Part shown: in pieces, positions 1 through 5,803 of the stretch | Layout of the letters: each line of letters opens with the position of its first letter | Numbering within the stretch: the first letter of the stretch is position 1 | Source of the DNA: JACDAN01 sp046729215 | Lineage (GTDB): Bacteria; Actinomycetota; Thermoleophilia; Gaiellales; Gaiellaceae | Assembly: GCA_046729215.1 (NCBI GenBank) | Contig: JBKPGE010000037.1 | Coordinates: 1-9,183 of the forward strand | DNA length: 9,183 nt | Direction: 5' to 3' | Position numbers and translations under genes: made by a program | The notes under the pieces: generated by a model | What the model saw: only the letters and a program-made list of their open reading frames with translations | The model's database searches: none | Told to the model about the DNA's origin: nothing

Positions 1-9
1 GGATCAATA

Positions 10-77
10 GGGGGGGCTCGAAGGCGAAGACTTTCGCGTCCGGCGCTAATCCGAGACGGGGGCGCTTTAGCCCCCCC
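10..77. repeat. Overlapping G/C-rich inverted repeats with alternative pairings
   Basis: A perfect 9-bp inverted repeat (GGGGGGGCT at 10-18 with AGCCCCCCC at 69-77) encloses a compact hairpin, GGGGGC at 58-63 with GCCCCC at 70-75 (6-nt loop). Both use the same C-run, so they are mutually exclusive. A small third stem, GCGAA 24-28 with TTCGC 33-37, lies inside. The stretch could be the 3' end or untranslated tail of a gene to the left. No RNA family was recognised and no function is assigned. Confidence 0.4.
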
Positions 78-88
78 GGCTAGGAAGT

Positions 89-118
89 GAACCCCCGGGC
101 TGCGGCCCCCGGGGGTTC
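89..118. terminator. Strong GC-rich hairpin, probable transcription terminator
   Basis: GAACCCCCGGG (89-99) pairs perfectly over 11 bp with CCCGGGGGTTC (108-118) around an 8-nt loop. The plus-strand sequence after it (GCATTCCTT) is only mildly T-rich, and the minus side also lacks a clean T-run. Intrinsic termination is therefore plausible but not certain, and direction is left open. It separates whatever lies to the left from the regulatory region of the HTH-TPR gene. Confidence 0.55.
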
Positions 119-349
119 GCATTCCTTGCGGCGAGCCCACCTCCCTTGGCGATGACCCGGAGGTTGACTCTGCGGCCCAGCCAATCCTCCTGCGGCCCTC
201 ACCATGTGTGGCACGCCTCCCTCACAACGCAAACCTCTACGGTCCTCGCTGCTTGGGTCCGTTGACTATACGACCACTGTCCGATTCAGTCAAGTACCAC
301 GGTCAAGTGATTTTGCGATATTGTTGCTTGACCGTATTCCCCAGGAGCC
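119..349. other. Intergenic region, no convincing gene, lower GC than surroundings
   Basis: This gap upstream of the regulator gene holds no ORF with credible coding character. Two overlapping ATG-started frames beginning near 204-210 have no Shine-Dalgarno, no recognisable motif, and lack the strong third-position G/C bias of the real genes. The base composition is noticeably more A/T-rich around 200-335, as expected for a promoter and operator region. The visible structure is a set of repeated TTGAC/GTCAA cores, described separately. Confidence 0.6.
289..335. promoter_or_regulatory. Candidate operator: direct and inverted GTCAAG repeats
   Basis: GTCAAGT occurs at 289-295 and again at 302-308, 13 bp apart on the same face. 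ACGGTCAAG (299-307) forms a perfect 9-bp inverted repeat with CTTGACCGT (327-335) across 19 bp, and the spacer is A/T-rich. Further TTGAC/GTCAA cores lie at 164-168, 262-266 and 395-399. Inverted half-sites just upstream of an HTH gene suggest an operator, possibly autoregulatory, because XRE-family proteins often bind their own promoter. TTGAC is also the core of a sigma-70 -35 element, but no well-spaced -10 could be matched with confidence. Confidence 0.45.
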
Positions 350-1783
350 GTGGCCCCTTTTGGGGGATGCCAGCCGACCCAAAGGACGAGTATTGTCAAC
401 CTGTCACGAAACGCCACTGCGGGAACGTCCTTTTTGAGCCGAGCCAATCAGACAGCTAGGCCGACCCGCGTCGGCCGTCTCCCCAATGGAGGCCTCGGCG
501 AGCGGCTCCGCTCGCTTCGCCTCAACCAGGGCCTGACCCAGACAGACCTGGCCGGCGAGCGCTTCTCCAAGGAGTACGTCAGCCAGATCGAGCGCGGGAA
601 GACGCGTCCGACGCAGGAGACGATCGAGTGGCTGGCTCAGCGACTGGGCGTCGATCCCGGCTTCCTGGTGAGCGGCGTCTCCGCGGATGACCGTGGCCGG
701 ATCGAGACCAGCCTCGCGCGCGCCGAGGCGTTGAACGAGAACCACGACTACGCCGAGGCGCTCTCGGAGTACCAGAAGATCGGGCCCACCGTGCTCGGCA
801 TCGCCTCGCCCGAGCTCGAGGTTCGCCACCTCACCGGCGAGGCGTGGGCGCTCATGCGCTCGGGCGAGGTGCAGGACGCGCTCGGGCTCCTGACGCGCGC
901 CAAGGCGATCGTCGAGGATCCGATGTTCTCCGACGTCGACCGCGCGGACGTCCTCTACCGGCTCGGAGCCTGCCGGGTCGAGCTCTCGAGCATCCAGACG
1001 GCGATCGCCCTGTTCGACGAGGCCTTGGCCCTCGCCGACCGTTCGGAGCTCCCCTGCGACCGGCTGCGGGGCGAGATCTTCGGGTGGCGCTCACGGTGCT
1101 ACCGCCGCCAGCGCGACTTCGAGGCGGCGCGAGAGGATCTCGAGCGCGCGCTCGAGCTTGCCGAGGCGCTCGAGGATCCGCGGGCGCTCGCGCGCGTGTA
1201 CTTCCACGCGTCGATCGTCGCGGAGCGCCAGGGCAAATGGGTGCTCGCGCGGAGCTACGCGGAGCAGGCCAAGGCTCAGTTCGAGGAGATCGCCGACCGG
1301 GCGACGGTCGGGAAGCTCCTGAACAACCTCGGGGGACTCAACTTCCTGCTCGGCAAGCCGGAGGACGCCGTCCAGCAGCTGAACGAGTCCTTCCGGACGC
1401 TCCTGGAGTACGGCACCGAGGTCGACGCTGCACGCGCAGTCTCATCGTTGGCGCAGATCAACCTCCGGACCGGGCAGCTCGAGTCGGCGGAGACGCAAGC
1501 GCGCCAGGCCCTGAAGCTGCTCGGGGACGGGGTCGAGGTGATCGACGAGCTGGGCAATGTGCAGCTCGTCCTCGGGCGGTCACTTCTCGAGCAAGGACGC
1601 TTGGAGGAGGCGGAGGCCGCCTTCGACGAGGCCGAGCGCTCCTTCGAACAGTTCTCCTCCCTCAGCCATCGTGCCTCGGTCTGGATCGCCAAGGGCGATC
1701 TGGCGGCGCGGCGAGGTCAGGACCGGATCGCCGCGCAGCTCTACCGGCACGCAGCCGAAGCGCTCCAAGACTTCAGGTTCTAG
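350..1783 (+). CDS. XRE-family HTH regulator with C-terminal TPR array (RRNPP-like architecture)
   Basis: This is a predicted cytoplasmic transcription regulator. Counting from the GTG at 350 (477 aa), residues 49-107 form a typical XRE helix-turn-helix (LGERLRSLRLNQGLTQTDLA, then SKEYVSQIERGKTRPT). Residues about 115-470 are a continuous run of TPR-like helical pairs with repeated patterns such as DYAEALSEYQK, QTAIALFDEALAL, EDAVQQLNES and EEAEAAFDEAE. This is the architecture of PlcR/NprR/Rgg-type regulators, where the TPR groove binds a short peptide; it also matches generic HTH-TPR regulators with unknown ligands. The start is uncertain. The 40-odd residues before the HTH have weak codon bias, AGGAG at 343-347 lies only 2 nt from the GTG, and an in-frame TTG at 434 is an alternative. 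The gene is followed at once by a 32-codon ORF, and the candidate operator lies directly upstream. The fold is secure; the ligand and target genes are not known. Confidence 0.85.
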   Translation: MAPFGGCQPTQRTSIVNLSRNATAGTSFLSRANQTARPTRVGRLPNGGLGERLRSLRLNQGLTQTDLAGERFSKEYVSQIERGKTRPTQETIEWLAQRLGVDPGFLVSGVSADDRGRIETSLARAEALNENHDYAEALSEYQKIGPTVLGIASPELEVRHLTGEAWALMRSGEVQDALGLLTRAKAIVEDPMFSDVDRADVLYRLGACRVELSSIQTAIALFDEALALADRSELPCDRLRGEIFGWRSRCYRRQRDFEAAREDLERALELAEALEDPRALARVYFHASIVAERQGKWVLARSYAEQAKAQFEEIADRATVGKLLNNLGGLNFLLGKPEDAVQQLNESFRTLLEYGTEVDAARAVSSLAQINLRTGQLESAETQARQALKLLGDGVEVIDELGNVQLVLGRSLLEQGRLEEAEAAFDEAERSFEQFSSLSHRASVWIAKGDLAARRGQDRIAAQLYRHAAEALQDFRF

Positions 1784-1796
1784 GGAAAGGAGGTGA
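1784..1796 (+). promoter_or_regulatory. Near-perfect Shine-Dalgarno that selects the GTG at 1802
   Basis: GGAAAGGAGGTGA directly follows the regulator's TAG stop and matches the anti-Shine-Dalgarno end of 16S rRNA over almost its full length. GGAGG (1789-1793) is 8 nt from the GTG at 1802 but only 3 nt from an out-of-frame ATG at 1797. The spacing therefore favours the 32-codon frame over the 21-codon serine-rich frame starting at 1797. Most other genes in this window have weak or no Shine-Dalgarno. Confidence 0.75.
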
Positions 1797-1801
1797 ATGC
1801 T

Positions 1802-1900
1802 GTGCGTGCGGATCAGATCAAGCTGCTCGTTCTCGTCGTCCTCGTCGTCCTCGTCGCCGTGACCGGTGGCGGTTTCTTCGACCAGTGGTACATCCACTAG
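1802..1900 (+). CDS. Small hydrophobic peptide, candidate secreted signal partner of the TPR regulator
   Basis: This 32-aa ORF is read from GTG. It has a short head (MRADQIK), a 13-residue hydrophobic core (LLVLVVLVVLVAV, residues 8-20), a TGGG break (21-24) and an aromatic tail, FFDQWYIH (25-32). That resembles a minimal signal or export sequence followed by a short mature peptide, as in the Phr, PapR and SHP propeptides encoded beside RRNPP regulators. It lies 18 nt after the HTH-TPR stop, presumably on the same mRNA, behind the strongest ribosome binding site in the window. The core is encoded by a near-perfect tandem 9-mer, so a chance open frame in repetitive DNA must be considered. Other possibilities are a single-pass small membrane protein or a leader peptide. 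No homologue is recognised; the gene call is fairly good, while the signalling role is inference. Confidence 0.6.
   Translation: MRADQIKLLVLVVLVVLVAVTGGGFFDQWYIH
1832..1858 (+). repeat. Three tandem 9-mers CTCGTCGTC within the small ORF
   Basis: CTCGTCGTC occurs at 1832-1840 and 1841-1849, followed by CTCGTCGCC at 1850-1858. In the frame of the small ORF the units read LVV, LVV, LVA and build its hydrophobic core. Tandem slippage could lengthen or shorten this core in 3-residue steps without breaking the frame. Confidence 0.7.
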
Positions 1901-2108
1901 GGTCGACGTCGTAACCAGCTGCTCTGCGGCGCGGCAAGTTCCGGGGAGGCGGAGTCCGCGAGAGTGTTGAGCCGCGGGCGAGAGCCGCCGAAACTCACTC
2001 AGGAAGACGCGCGCGGCACGGAATTCCCTGCCTCGCTTTTGCGTTGCGCTTTGTCGAGGACCCAGGCACCATTCCCCGTCCCCCGAGCTTGGGAGGCCGC
2101 CCAGCCCC

Positions 2109-3146
2109 ATGGATCTCGGCTCTTCGACCGTCAAACTGACCGATCTCGCGTCCTGCGGAGGCTGCGCGGCGAAGTACTCGGCCGCGCGGCTCGAGGAGCT
2201 CCTACGCGGTTTCGTCCCGGTGGAGTCCGACGACCTGCTCGTCGGCCTCGCTCCGACCGACGACGCCGCGGTCTATCGACTCGACGACGAGCGGGCGCTG
2301 ATCTTCACGCTCGACTTCTTCCCGCCCGTCGTCGATGAGCCCGGGGACTACGGCGCGATCGCCGCCACGAACGCCCTCAACGATGTGTTCGCGATGGGCG
2401 GCTCGCCGCTCCTTGCTCTCTCCATCGCGGCGTTCCCGGAGTCGCTTCCTATGGAGCTGCTGGCCGCGATCTTCGCGGCGGCCGACGAGCAGGTGCGTGC
2501 CGCCGGAGGCCTGCTCGCCGGCGGGCACACGATCCGCGACGAGGAGCCGAAGTACGGGCTGGCCGTCGTTGGAACAGTCCACCCGGGCGGCCTCTGGCCG
2601 AAGAGCGGAGCGACGCCGGGCGACCTCCTGTTCGTATCGAAGCCGCTCGGGACCGGTCTGATCCTGTCCGGCTATCAACGCGGGGACGCCGGGACGCAGC
2701 AGCTCGAGCGCGCAGTGCGCTGGATGCGCACGCTGAACAAGGATGCGGCCGACGCTCTTCGGCCGTTCGAGCCGACCGCGGTCACCGACGTGACCGGGTT
2801 CGGCCTCTTCGGCCACGCACACGAGATGGCCGAGCGCAGTGGAGTGCGGATCCGGCTCGAGTCGGAGCGGTTCCCGGCAATCGACGGTGCACTCGACCTC
2901 GCTCGGTCGGGCGTGCGGACGAGCGGAGATCCGCGGAACCGCGAGTTCGCGGAGCCGCACGTCGAGGTCGAAGGGATTCCAGAGGCGCTCGAGGTACTCG
3001 CCTACGACCCACAGACGGCCGGCGGGCTGCTCGCCGCCGTTCCCGCCGAGCGCGCCGTGACGCTGGAGGCGGAGTTCATCGCGCGCCGCATCTTCCTCCG
3101 CCGCATCGGGGTCGTGGAGAACGGCTCCGGAGTCGTCGTGCAATGA
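2109..3146 (+). CDS. selD: Selenide, water dikinase (selenophosphate synthetase)
   Basis: SelD makes monoselenophosphate from selenide and ATP (releasing AMP and phosphate), the selenium donor for selenocysteine tRNA and for 2-selenouridine in tRNA. The 345-aa product is close to the 347 aa of E. coli SelD. The N-terminal motif SCGGCAAK gives the expected catalytic Cys19 and Lys22, so this is a Cys form and not a selenoprotein. Asp-rich Mg/ATP sites follow: PTDDAAV (D51/D52), D69, the ATNALNDVFAMGG segment (D92) and TAVTDVTGFGLFGH (D227). The end carries the family's YDPQTAGGLL motif. The ATG at 2109 has GGGAGG at 2091-2096, a rather long 12-nt spacing. The 208 nt before it (1901-2108) show no clear promoter or tRNA. 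The stop overlaps the next start as ATGA, pointing to translational coupling. No selA, selB or selC is visible. Confidence 0.95.
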   Translation: MDLGSSTVKLTDLASCGGCAAKYSAARLEELLRGFVPVESDDLLVGLAPTDDAAVYRLDDERALIFTLDFFPPVVDEPGDYGAIAATNALNDVFAMGGSPLLALSIAAFPESLPMELLAAIFAAADEQVRAAGGLLAGGHTIRDEEPKYGLAVVGTVHPGGLWPKSGATPGDLLFVSKPLGTGLILSGYQRGDAGTQQLERAVRWMRTLNKDAADALRPFEPTAVTDVTGFGLFGHAHEMAERSGVRIRLESERFPAIDGALDLARSGVRTSGDPRNREFAEPHVEVEGIPEALEVLAYDPQTAGGLLAAVPAERAVTLEAEFIARRIFLRRIGVVENGSGVVVQ

Positions 3147-3679
3147 CCCGCGCTCGGCGCGGGATGATCCACGGCCGCTTCCAGCCTTTCCATCGCGGCC
3201 ACCTCGAGTACCTGCAGGGTGCTGCTACGGCCTCCGATGAGGTCTTCGTCGGGATCACGAACGCCGATCCGACGCGGATCAAGCCCGAGCCCAGCGATCC
3301 GCTTCGCCATTTACCCGAGTCCAACCCCTGGTCCTACGCCGAGCGCCTGCTGATGGTGAAGGCGGCGGCGGGGGACCTCGGGCTCGACCTGGCCCGAGTG
3401 CACGTGATCCCGTTCCCGGTGAACGAGCCGGAGCTCTGGCCGGCGTACGTCCCCGAGGGAGTCACGCAGTACCTGCGGCTCTTCTCCGAGTGGGGCGGGA
3501 CGAAGCTCGAGCGCTTCCGCGAGGCCGGCTACGAGGTCGTGATCCTCGACGAGGGCATCGAGAAGAGGATCTCGGGGGCAGACGTCCGCGAGGCGCTCCG
3601 CGAAGGCGGCGACTGGGAGTCGCTCGTTCCGGCCGGTGTTGCGCGGGTCCTCCGCGAGCTCGAGCGCGTGCCGGTCTAG
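3143..3679 (+). CDS. nadM: NadM-like nicotinamide-nucleotide adenylyltransferase (archaeal type)
   Basis: This is a cytoplasmic nucleotidyltransferase of the HxGH superfamily, most like archaeal NadM, which joins NMN and ATP to give NAD+ and pyrophosphate. In the 178-aa product, GRFQPFHRGH (residues 11-20) is the ATP-binding signature. KRISGADVRE (141-150) is the C-terminal ISxxxxR-type motif, and the following GGDWESLVPAGVARVL matches the usual NadM ending. The length agrees with the family (about 170-190 aa). The start ATG overlaps the selD stop (ATGA, 3143-3146). A second in-frame ATG at 3164 would give a start closer to GRFQPF, but the overlap supports 3143. Related enzymes with the same motifs use other nucleotides, so the substrate is inferred. 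NAD synthesis has no evident link to SelD beyond co-expression. Confidence 0.8.
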   Translation: MTRARRGMIHGRFQPFHRGHLEYLQGAATASDEVFVGITNADPTRIKPEPSDPLRHLPESNPWSYAERLLMVKAAAGDLGLDLARVHVIPFPVNEPELWPAYVPEGVTQYLRLFSEWGGTKLERFREAGYEVVILDEGIEKRISGADVREALREGGDWESLVPAGVARVLRELERVPV

Positions 3680-3683
3680 GCAC

Positions 3684-3695
3684 TAGCTTTCCGAC
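3684..3695 (+). promoter_or_regulatory. Possible -10 element (TAGCTT) 6 nt before the GTG start
   Basis: TAGCTT (3684-3689) fits the TANNNT form of a -10 box and ends exactly 6 nt before the GTG at 3696, the spacing expected for a leaderless mRNA. The 16-nt gap after nadM holds no Shine-Dalgarno. No convincing -35 is visible, so simple read-through from nadM is equally possible. Confidence 0.3.
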
Positions 3696-4946
3696 GTGCA
3701 TCCGATCGTCGTCCTGCTCCTCGACGGGCTCGGGGATCGCGCGCACGAGAGCCTCGGCGGGCGGACGGCGAACGAGGCCGCCCGGACGCCGAACCTCGAT
3801 GCGCTCGCTGCCCGCGGCTCCACGGGGCTCTTCTATTCCGTCGGTCCCGGCCGCGCGCCCTCCAGCGAGGTCGCACATTGGTCGCTGCTCGGGTACCAGC
3901 CCGACGAGTTTCCGAACCGGGCCGTGCTCGAGGCGCTCGGGGCCGAGCAGCGGGTTGGCGAGGACGACGTCCTGGCGTTTGCCGCGCTCAGGCCGGCTGA
4001 GCGGCGAGACGGCCGGCTCTGGCTGACGGGCCGGCCGCGGTACGGGGAGGACGAAGAGGAGGCACGCGCGCTCGTCGAGCGCTGCGCCGACATCGAGGTC
4101 GACGGTCTGCACTTCACGCTCACGCACCTGCGACGGGGTGAGGCCATCCTGCGCGTCGCGGGCGGCGCCGACGACCGTGTGACCGATTCGGACGCGTTCT
4201 TCCGTGACCGCTATCCGGTTCTGCGGCCACAAGCCGCGGACTCGGGAGCCGAACGCACGGCCCGCGCGGCGGAGGAATGGACCCGGGTCGTGATCGACCG
4301 CCTCGCCGGCGAGCGGTTCAACGTGATCACGCTGAAGTGGTGGGGCCGCCGCCGTCCTGCGCCGGCCTTCGTCGAGCGCCATGGTGTCGATGGGTCCTTC
4401 ATCGCGGACTCGCGCTTCCTGCACGGGCTGGCGCGGTCTGTCGGGCTCGAGCCGGTGCATGCTCCCGAGAGCGATGATCCCGGGGCCGATCTGCACCGGC
4501 GGCTCGAGCTCGTCGGCCAGCGGCTCGGCGCTGGGGACACGTTCGTGTTCTCGCATCTCAAGGCGACCGACACCGCCGGCCACACGAAGGATCCTGCGGT
4601 CAAGCAGCGGACGATCGAGCTCCTCGACTCGGAGCTCGTGGAACTACCGACGGACAGGGCGGTCGTCTGCGTGACGGGTGACCACGCGACACCGGCGTCT
4701 CCGGAGGTCATCCACTCTGGCGACCCTGTGCCGCTGCTCGTCGCCGGTCCAGGCGTTCGGGTCGATTCGGTCGAGTCGTTCGGCGAGCTCGACTGTGCGC
4801 GTGGGATCCTGGGTCATCTCCGGGGACCCGACCTGATGCCTGTGCTGCTCAACGCCGCCGATCGGCCGCTTTATCTGGGGTCGCGGCCGACGCCGTTCTC
4901 TGGCGCCGACGGGTATCCCGCGAAGCTCGAGCCGCTCGACTTGTGA
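3696..4946 (+). CDS. apgM: 2,3-bisphosphoglycerate-independent phosphoglycerate mutase, archaeal ApgM-like
   Basis: This belongs to the alkaline phosphatase-like metalloenzyme superfamily, closest to archaeal-type phosphoglycerate mutase, which interconverts 3- and 2-phosphoglycerate through a phosphoserine. The 416-aa length fits. The order of motifs is right: VVLLLDGLGD (metal ligand D10); GGRTANEAARTPNLDALA; APSSEVAHWSLLGY, placing the catalytic serine at S57 with Glu in place of the usual Asp after it; SHLKATDTAGHTKDP (D292, H296); VTGDHATP (D329, H330); and HSGDPVPLLVAGPG (H340). The middle (about residues 205-270) is less typical. It reads KWWGRRRPAPAF, and I do not see the PGATG stretch common before the metal-binding half. 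A related phosphomutase activity cannot be excluded. The GTG start is 16 nt after nadM. Its stop overlaps the next gene as GTGA. Confidence 0.8.
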   Translation: MHPIVVLLLDGLGDRAHESLGGRTANEAARTPNLDALAARGSTGLFYSVGPGRAPSSEVAHWSLLGYQPDEFPNRAVLEALGAEQRVGEDDVLAFAALRPAERRDGRLWLTGRPRYGEDEEEARALVERCADIEVDGLHFTLTHLRRGEAILRVAGGADDRVTDSDAFFRDRYPVLRPQAADSGAERTARAAEEWTRVVIDRLAGERFNVITLKWWGRRRPAPAFVERHGVDGSFIADSRFLHGLARSVGLEPVHAPESDDPGADLHRRLELVGQRLGAGDTFVFSHLKATDTAGHTKDPAVKQRTIELLDSELVELPTDRAVVCVTGDHATPASPEVIHSGDPVPLLVAGPGVRVDSVESFGELDCARGILGHLRGPDLMPVLLNAADRPLYLGSRPTPFSGADGYPAKLEPLDL

Positions 4947-5803
4947 GGGAGACCGAGGGGCGCATCCCCTTCTGCGGCTACCGCACCTGGTACCGCGACC
5001 TCGGCCCGGAGGACGGCGTGGCGCTCCTCTGCCTCCACGGCGGCCCGGGCTCGACGCACAACTACTTCGAGCCGCTGGAGCAGCTGGCCTCGAACGGCCG
5101 GCGCGTCGTCTTGTACGACCAGCTGGGGTGCGGAAAGTCGGATCGCCCCGACGATGCGGAGCTCTGGACGCTCGAGCTCTTCCTCGACGAGGTCGGAACT
5201 GTGCGCGATGCTCTCGGGCTCGAGCGGGTGCATCTTCTCGGTTCATCGTGGGGCTCGATGCTCGGAATCGAGTACGCGCTTCGTCGGCCGGCGGGCCTCG
5301 TCAGCCTGACGCTCAACTCTCCGCCGACCGCCGCCGCGACGTGGACCGCCGAGGCGCGCCGCCTTCGTGATCAGCTCCCTGACGAGGTCAAGCACGGGCT
5401 CGAGCTCCCCGCGGGCGCCCGCGAGCGCGAGGCGGCCGATGCCGAGTTCAGGCGCCGGCACATCTGTCGCCTGGACCCGCTGCCTACATGTGTGGAACGC
5501 GGACTGGCGGGCCGGAACCGACAGGTCTACGAAACGCTTTGGGGAGAGAGCGAGTGGAACGCCGACGGGCGATTGCGTGACTGGGACGTCCGTCCACGGC
5601 TCGGCGAGATCGGCATGCCCACGCTCGTCACCTCCGGTCGCTACGACGAGTGCACGCCGATGCTCGCGGAGGAGGCCCAGCGGCGGATTCCCGGGGCGGA
5701 GTGGGTGCTCTTCGAAGAGAGCTCGCACTCGGCCTTCGTCGAAGAGCCCGAGCGCTTCCGCTCGGTCCTCACCGACTTCCTCGATCGGGCGGAGGCGGCC
5801 TGA
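4943..5803 (+). CDS. pip: Proline iminopeptidase-like alpha/beta hydrolase (peptidase family S33)
   Basis: This is a serine hydrolase that probably removes N-terminal proline or similar residues from peptides; related S33 members act downstream of proteasome or tricorn peptidases. The 286-aa product has the oxyanion-hole motif HGGPG (32-36), the strand-turn YDQLGCGKSDRP (58-69), the nucleophile elbow GSSWGS (S102), the acid in SGRYDECTP (D235) and the histidine in ESSHSAFVEEPE (H262). A cap domain occupies about residues 128-215. There is no signal peptide, so it is probably cytoplasmic. The GTG start overlaps the apgM stop (GTGA, 4943-4946) and lacks a Shine-Dalgarno, which suggests translation coupled to apgM. 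S33 enzymes vary in substrate, so exact specificity is uncertain. Its own stop lies within the start region of ctaA. Confidence 0.85.
   Translation: MRETEGRIPFCGYRTWYRDLGPEDGVALLCLHGGPGSTHNYFEPLEQLASNGRRVVLYDQLGCGKSDRPDDAELWTLELFLDEVGTVRDALGLERVHLLGSSWGSMLGIEYALRRPAGLVSLTLNSPPTAAATWTAEARRLRDQLPDEVKHGLELPAGAREREAADAEFRRRHICRLDPLPTCVERGLAGRNRQVYETLWGESEWNADGRLRDWDVRPRLGEIGMPTLVTSGRYDECTPMLAEEAQRRIPGAEWVLFEESSHSAFVEEPERFRSVLTDFLDRAEAA

Noticed and set aside
3..83. Possible C-terminal end of a left-hand plus-strand gene (frame ending in TAG at 81-83) or of another frame ending in TGA at 88-90
   Set aside because: The third-position bias of the first frame is mildly coding-like, but only about 26 codons are visible, with no motif. 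The hairpin-rich sequence makes short open frames uninformative.
1..123. Open minus-strand frame from an ATG near 123 to the window edge
   Set aside because: It reads through the strong hairpin, its ATG directly abuts AAGGA with no spacing, and the codon bias is weak.
1..140. Possible tRNA (including selenocysteine tRNA), tmRNA or SRP RNA near GGGGGTTCGCATTCC
   Set aside because: The T-arm-like segment pairs poorly, there is no matching acceptor or anticodon arm, and none of the expected conserved RNA motifs are present.
204..459. Two overlapping plus-strand frames of about 77 and 83 codons before the regulator gene
   Set aside because: They have no Shine-Dalgarno, no recognisable motif and lack the strong third-position G/C bias of neighbouring genes. 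They also run through the candidate operator region.
1797..1862. Alternative 21-codon serine-rich frame from ATG at 1797
   Set aside because: The ATG is only 3 nt from GGAGG and the product is almost pure serine; the GTG frame at 1802 has proper spacing and a sensible protein pattern.
844..1914. Long arginine-, alanine- and glycine-rich frame overlapping the regulator gene
   Set aside because: It is a shadow frame of the GC-rich HTH-TPR gene, with no domain and no start signal.
1901..2108. Search for selC or a promoter in the 208-nt gap before selD
   Set aside because: There is no cloverleaf, no T-loop consensus and no credible -35/-10 pair. Only short weak inverted repeats were found.
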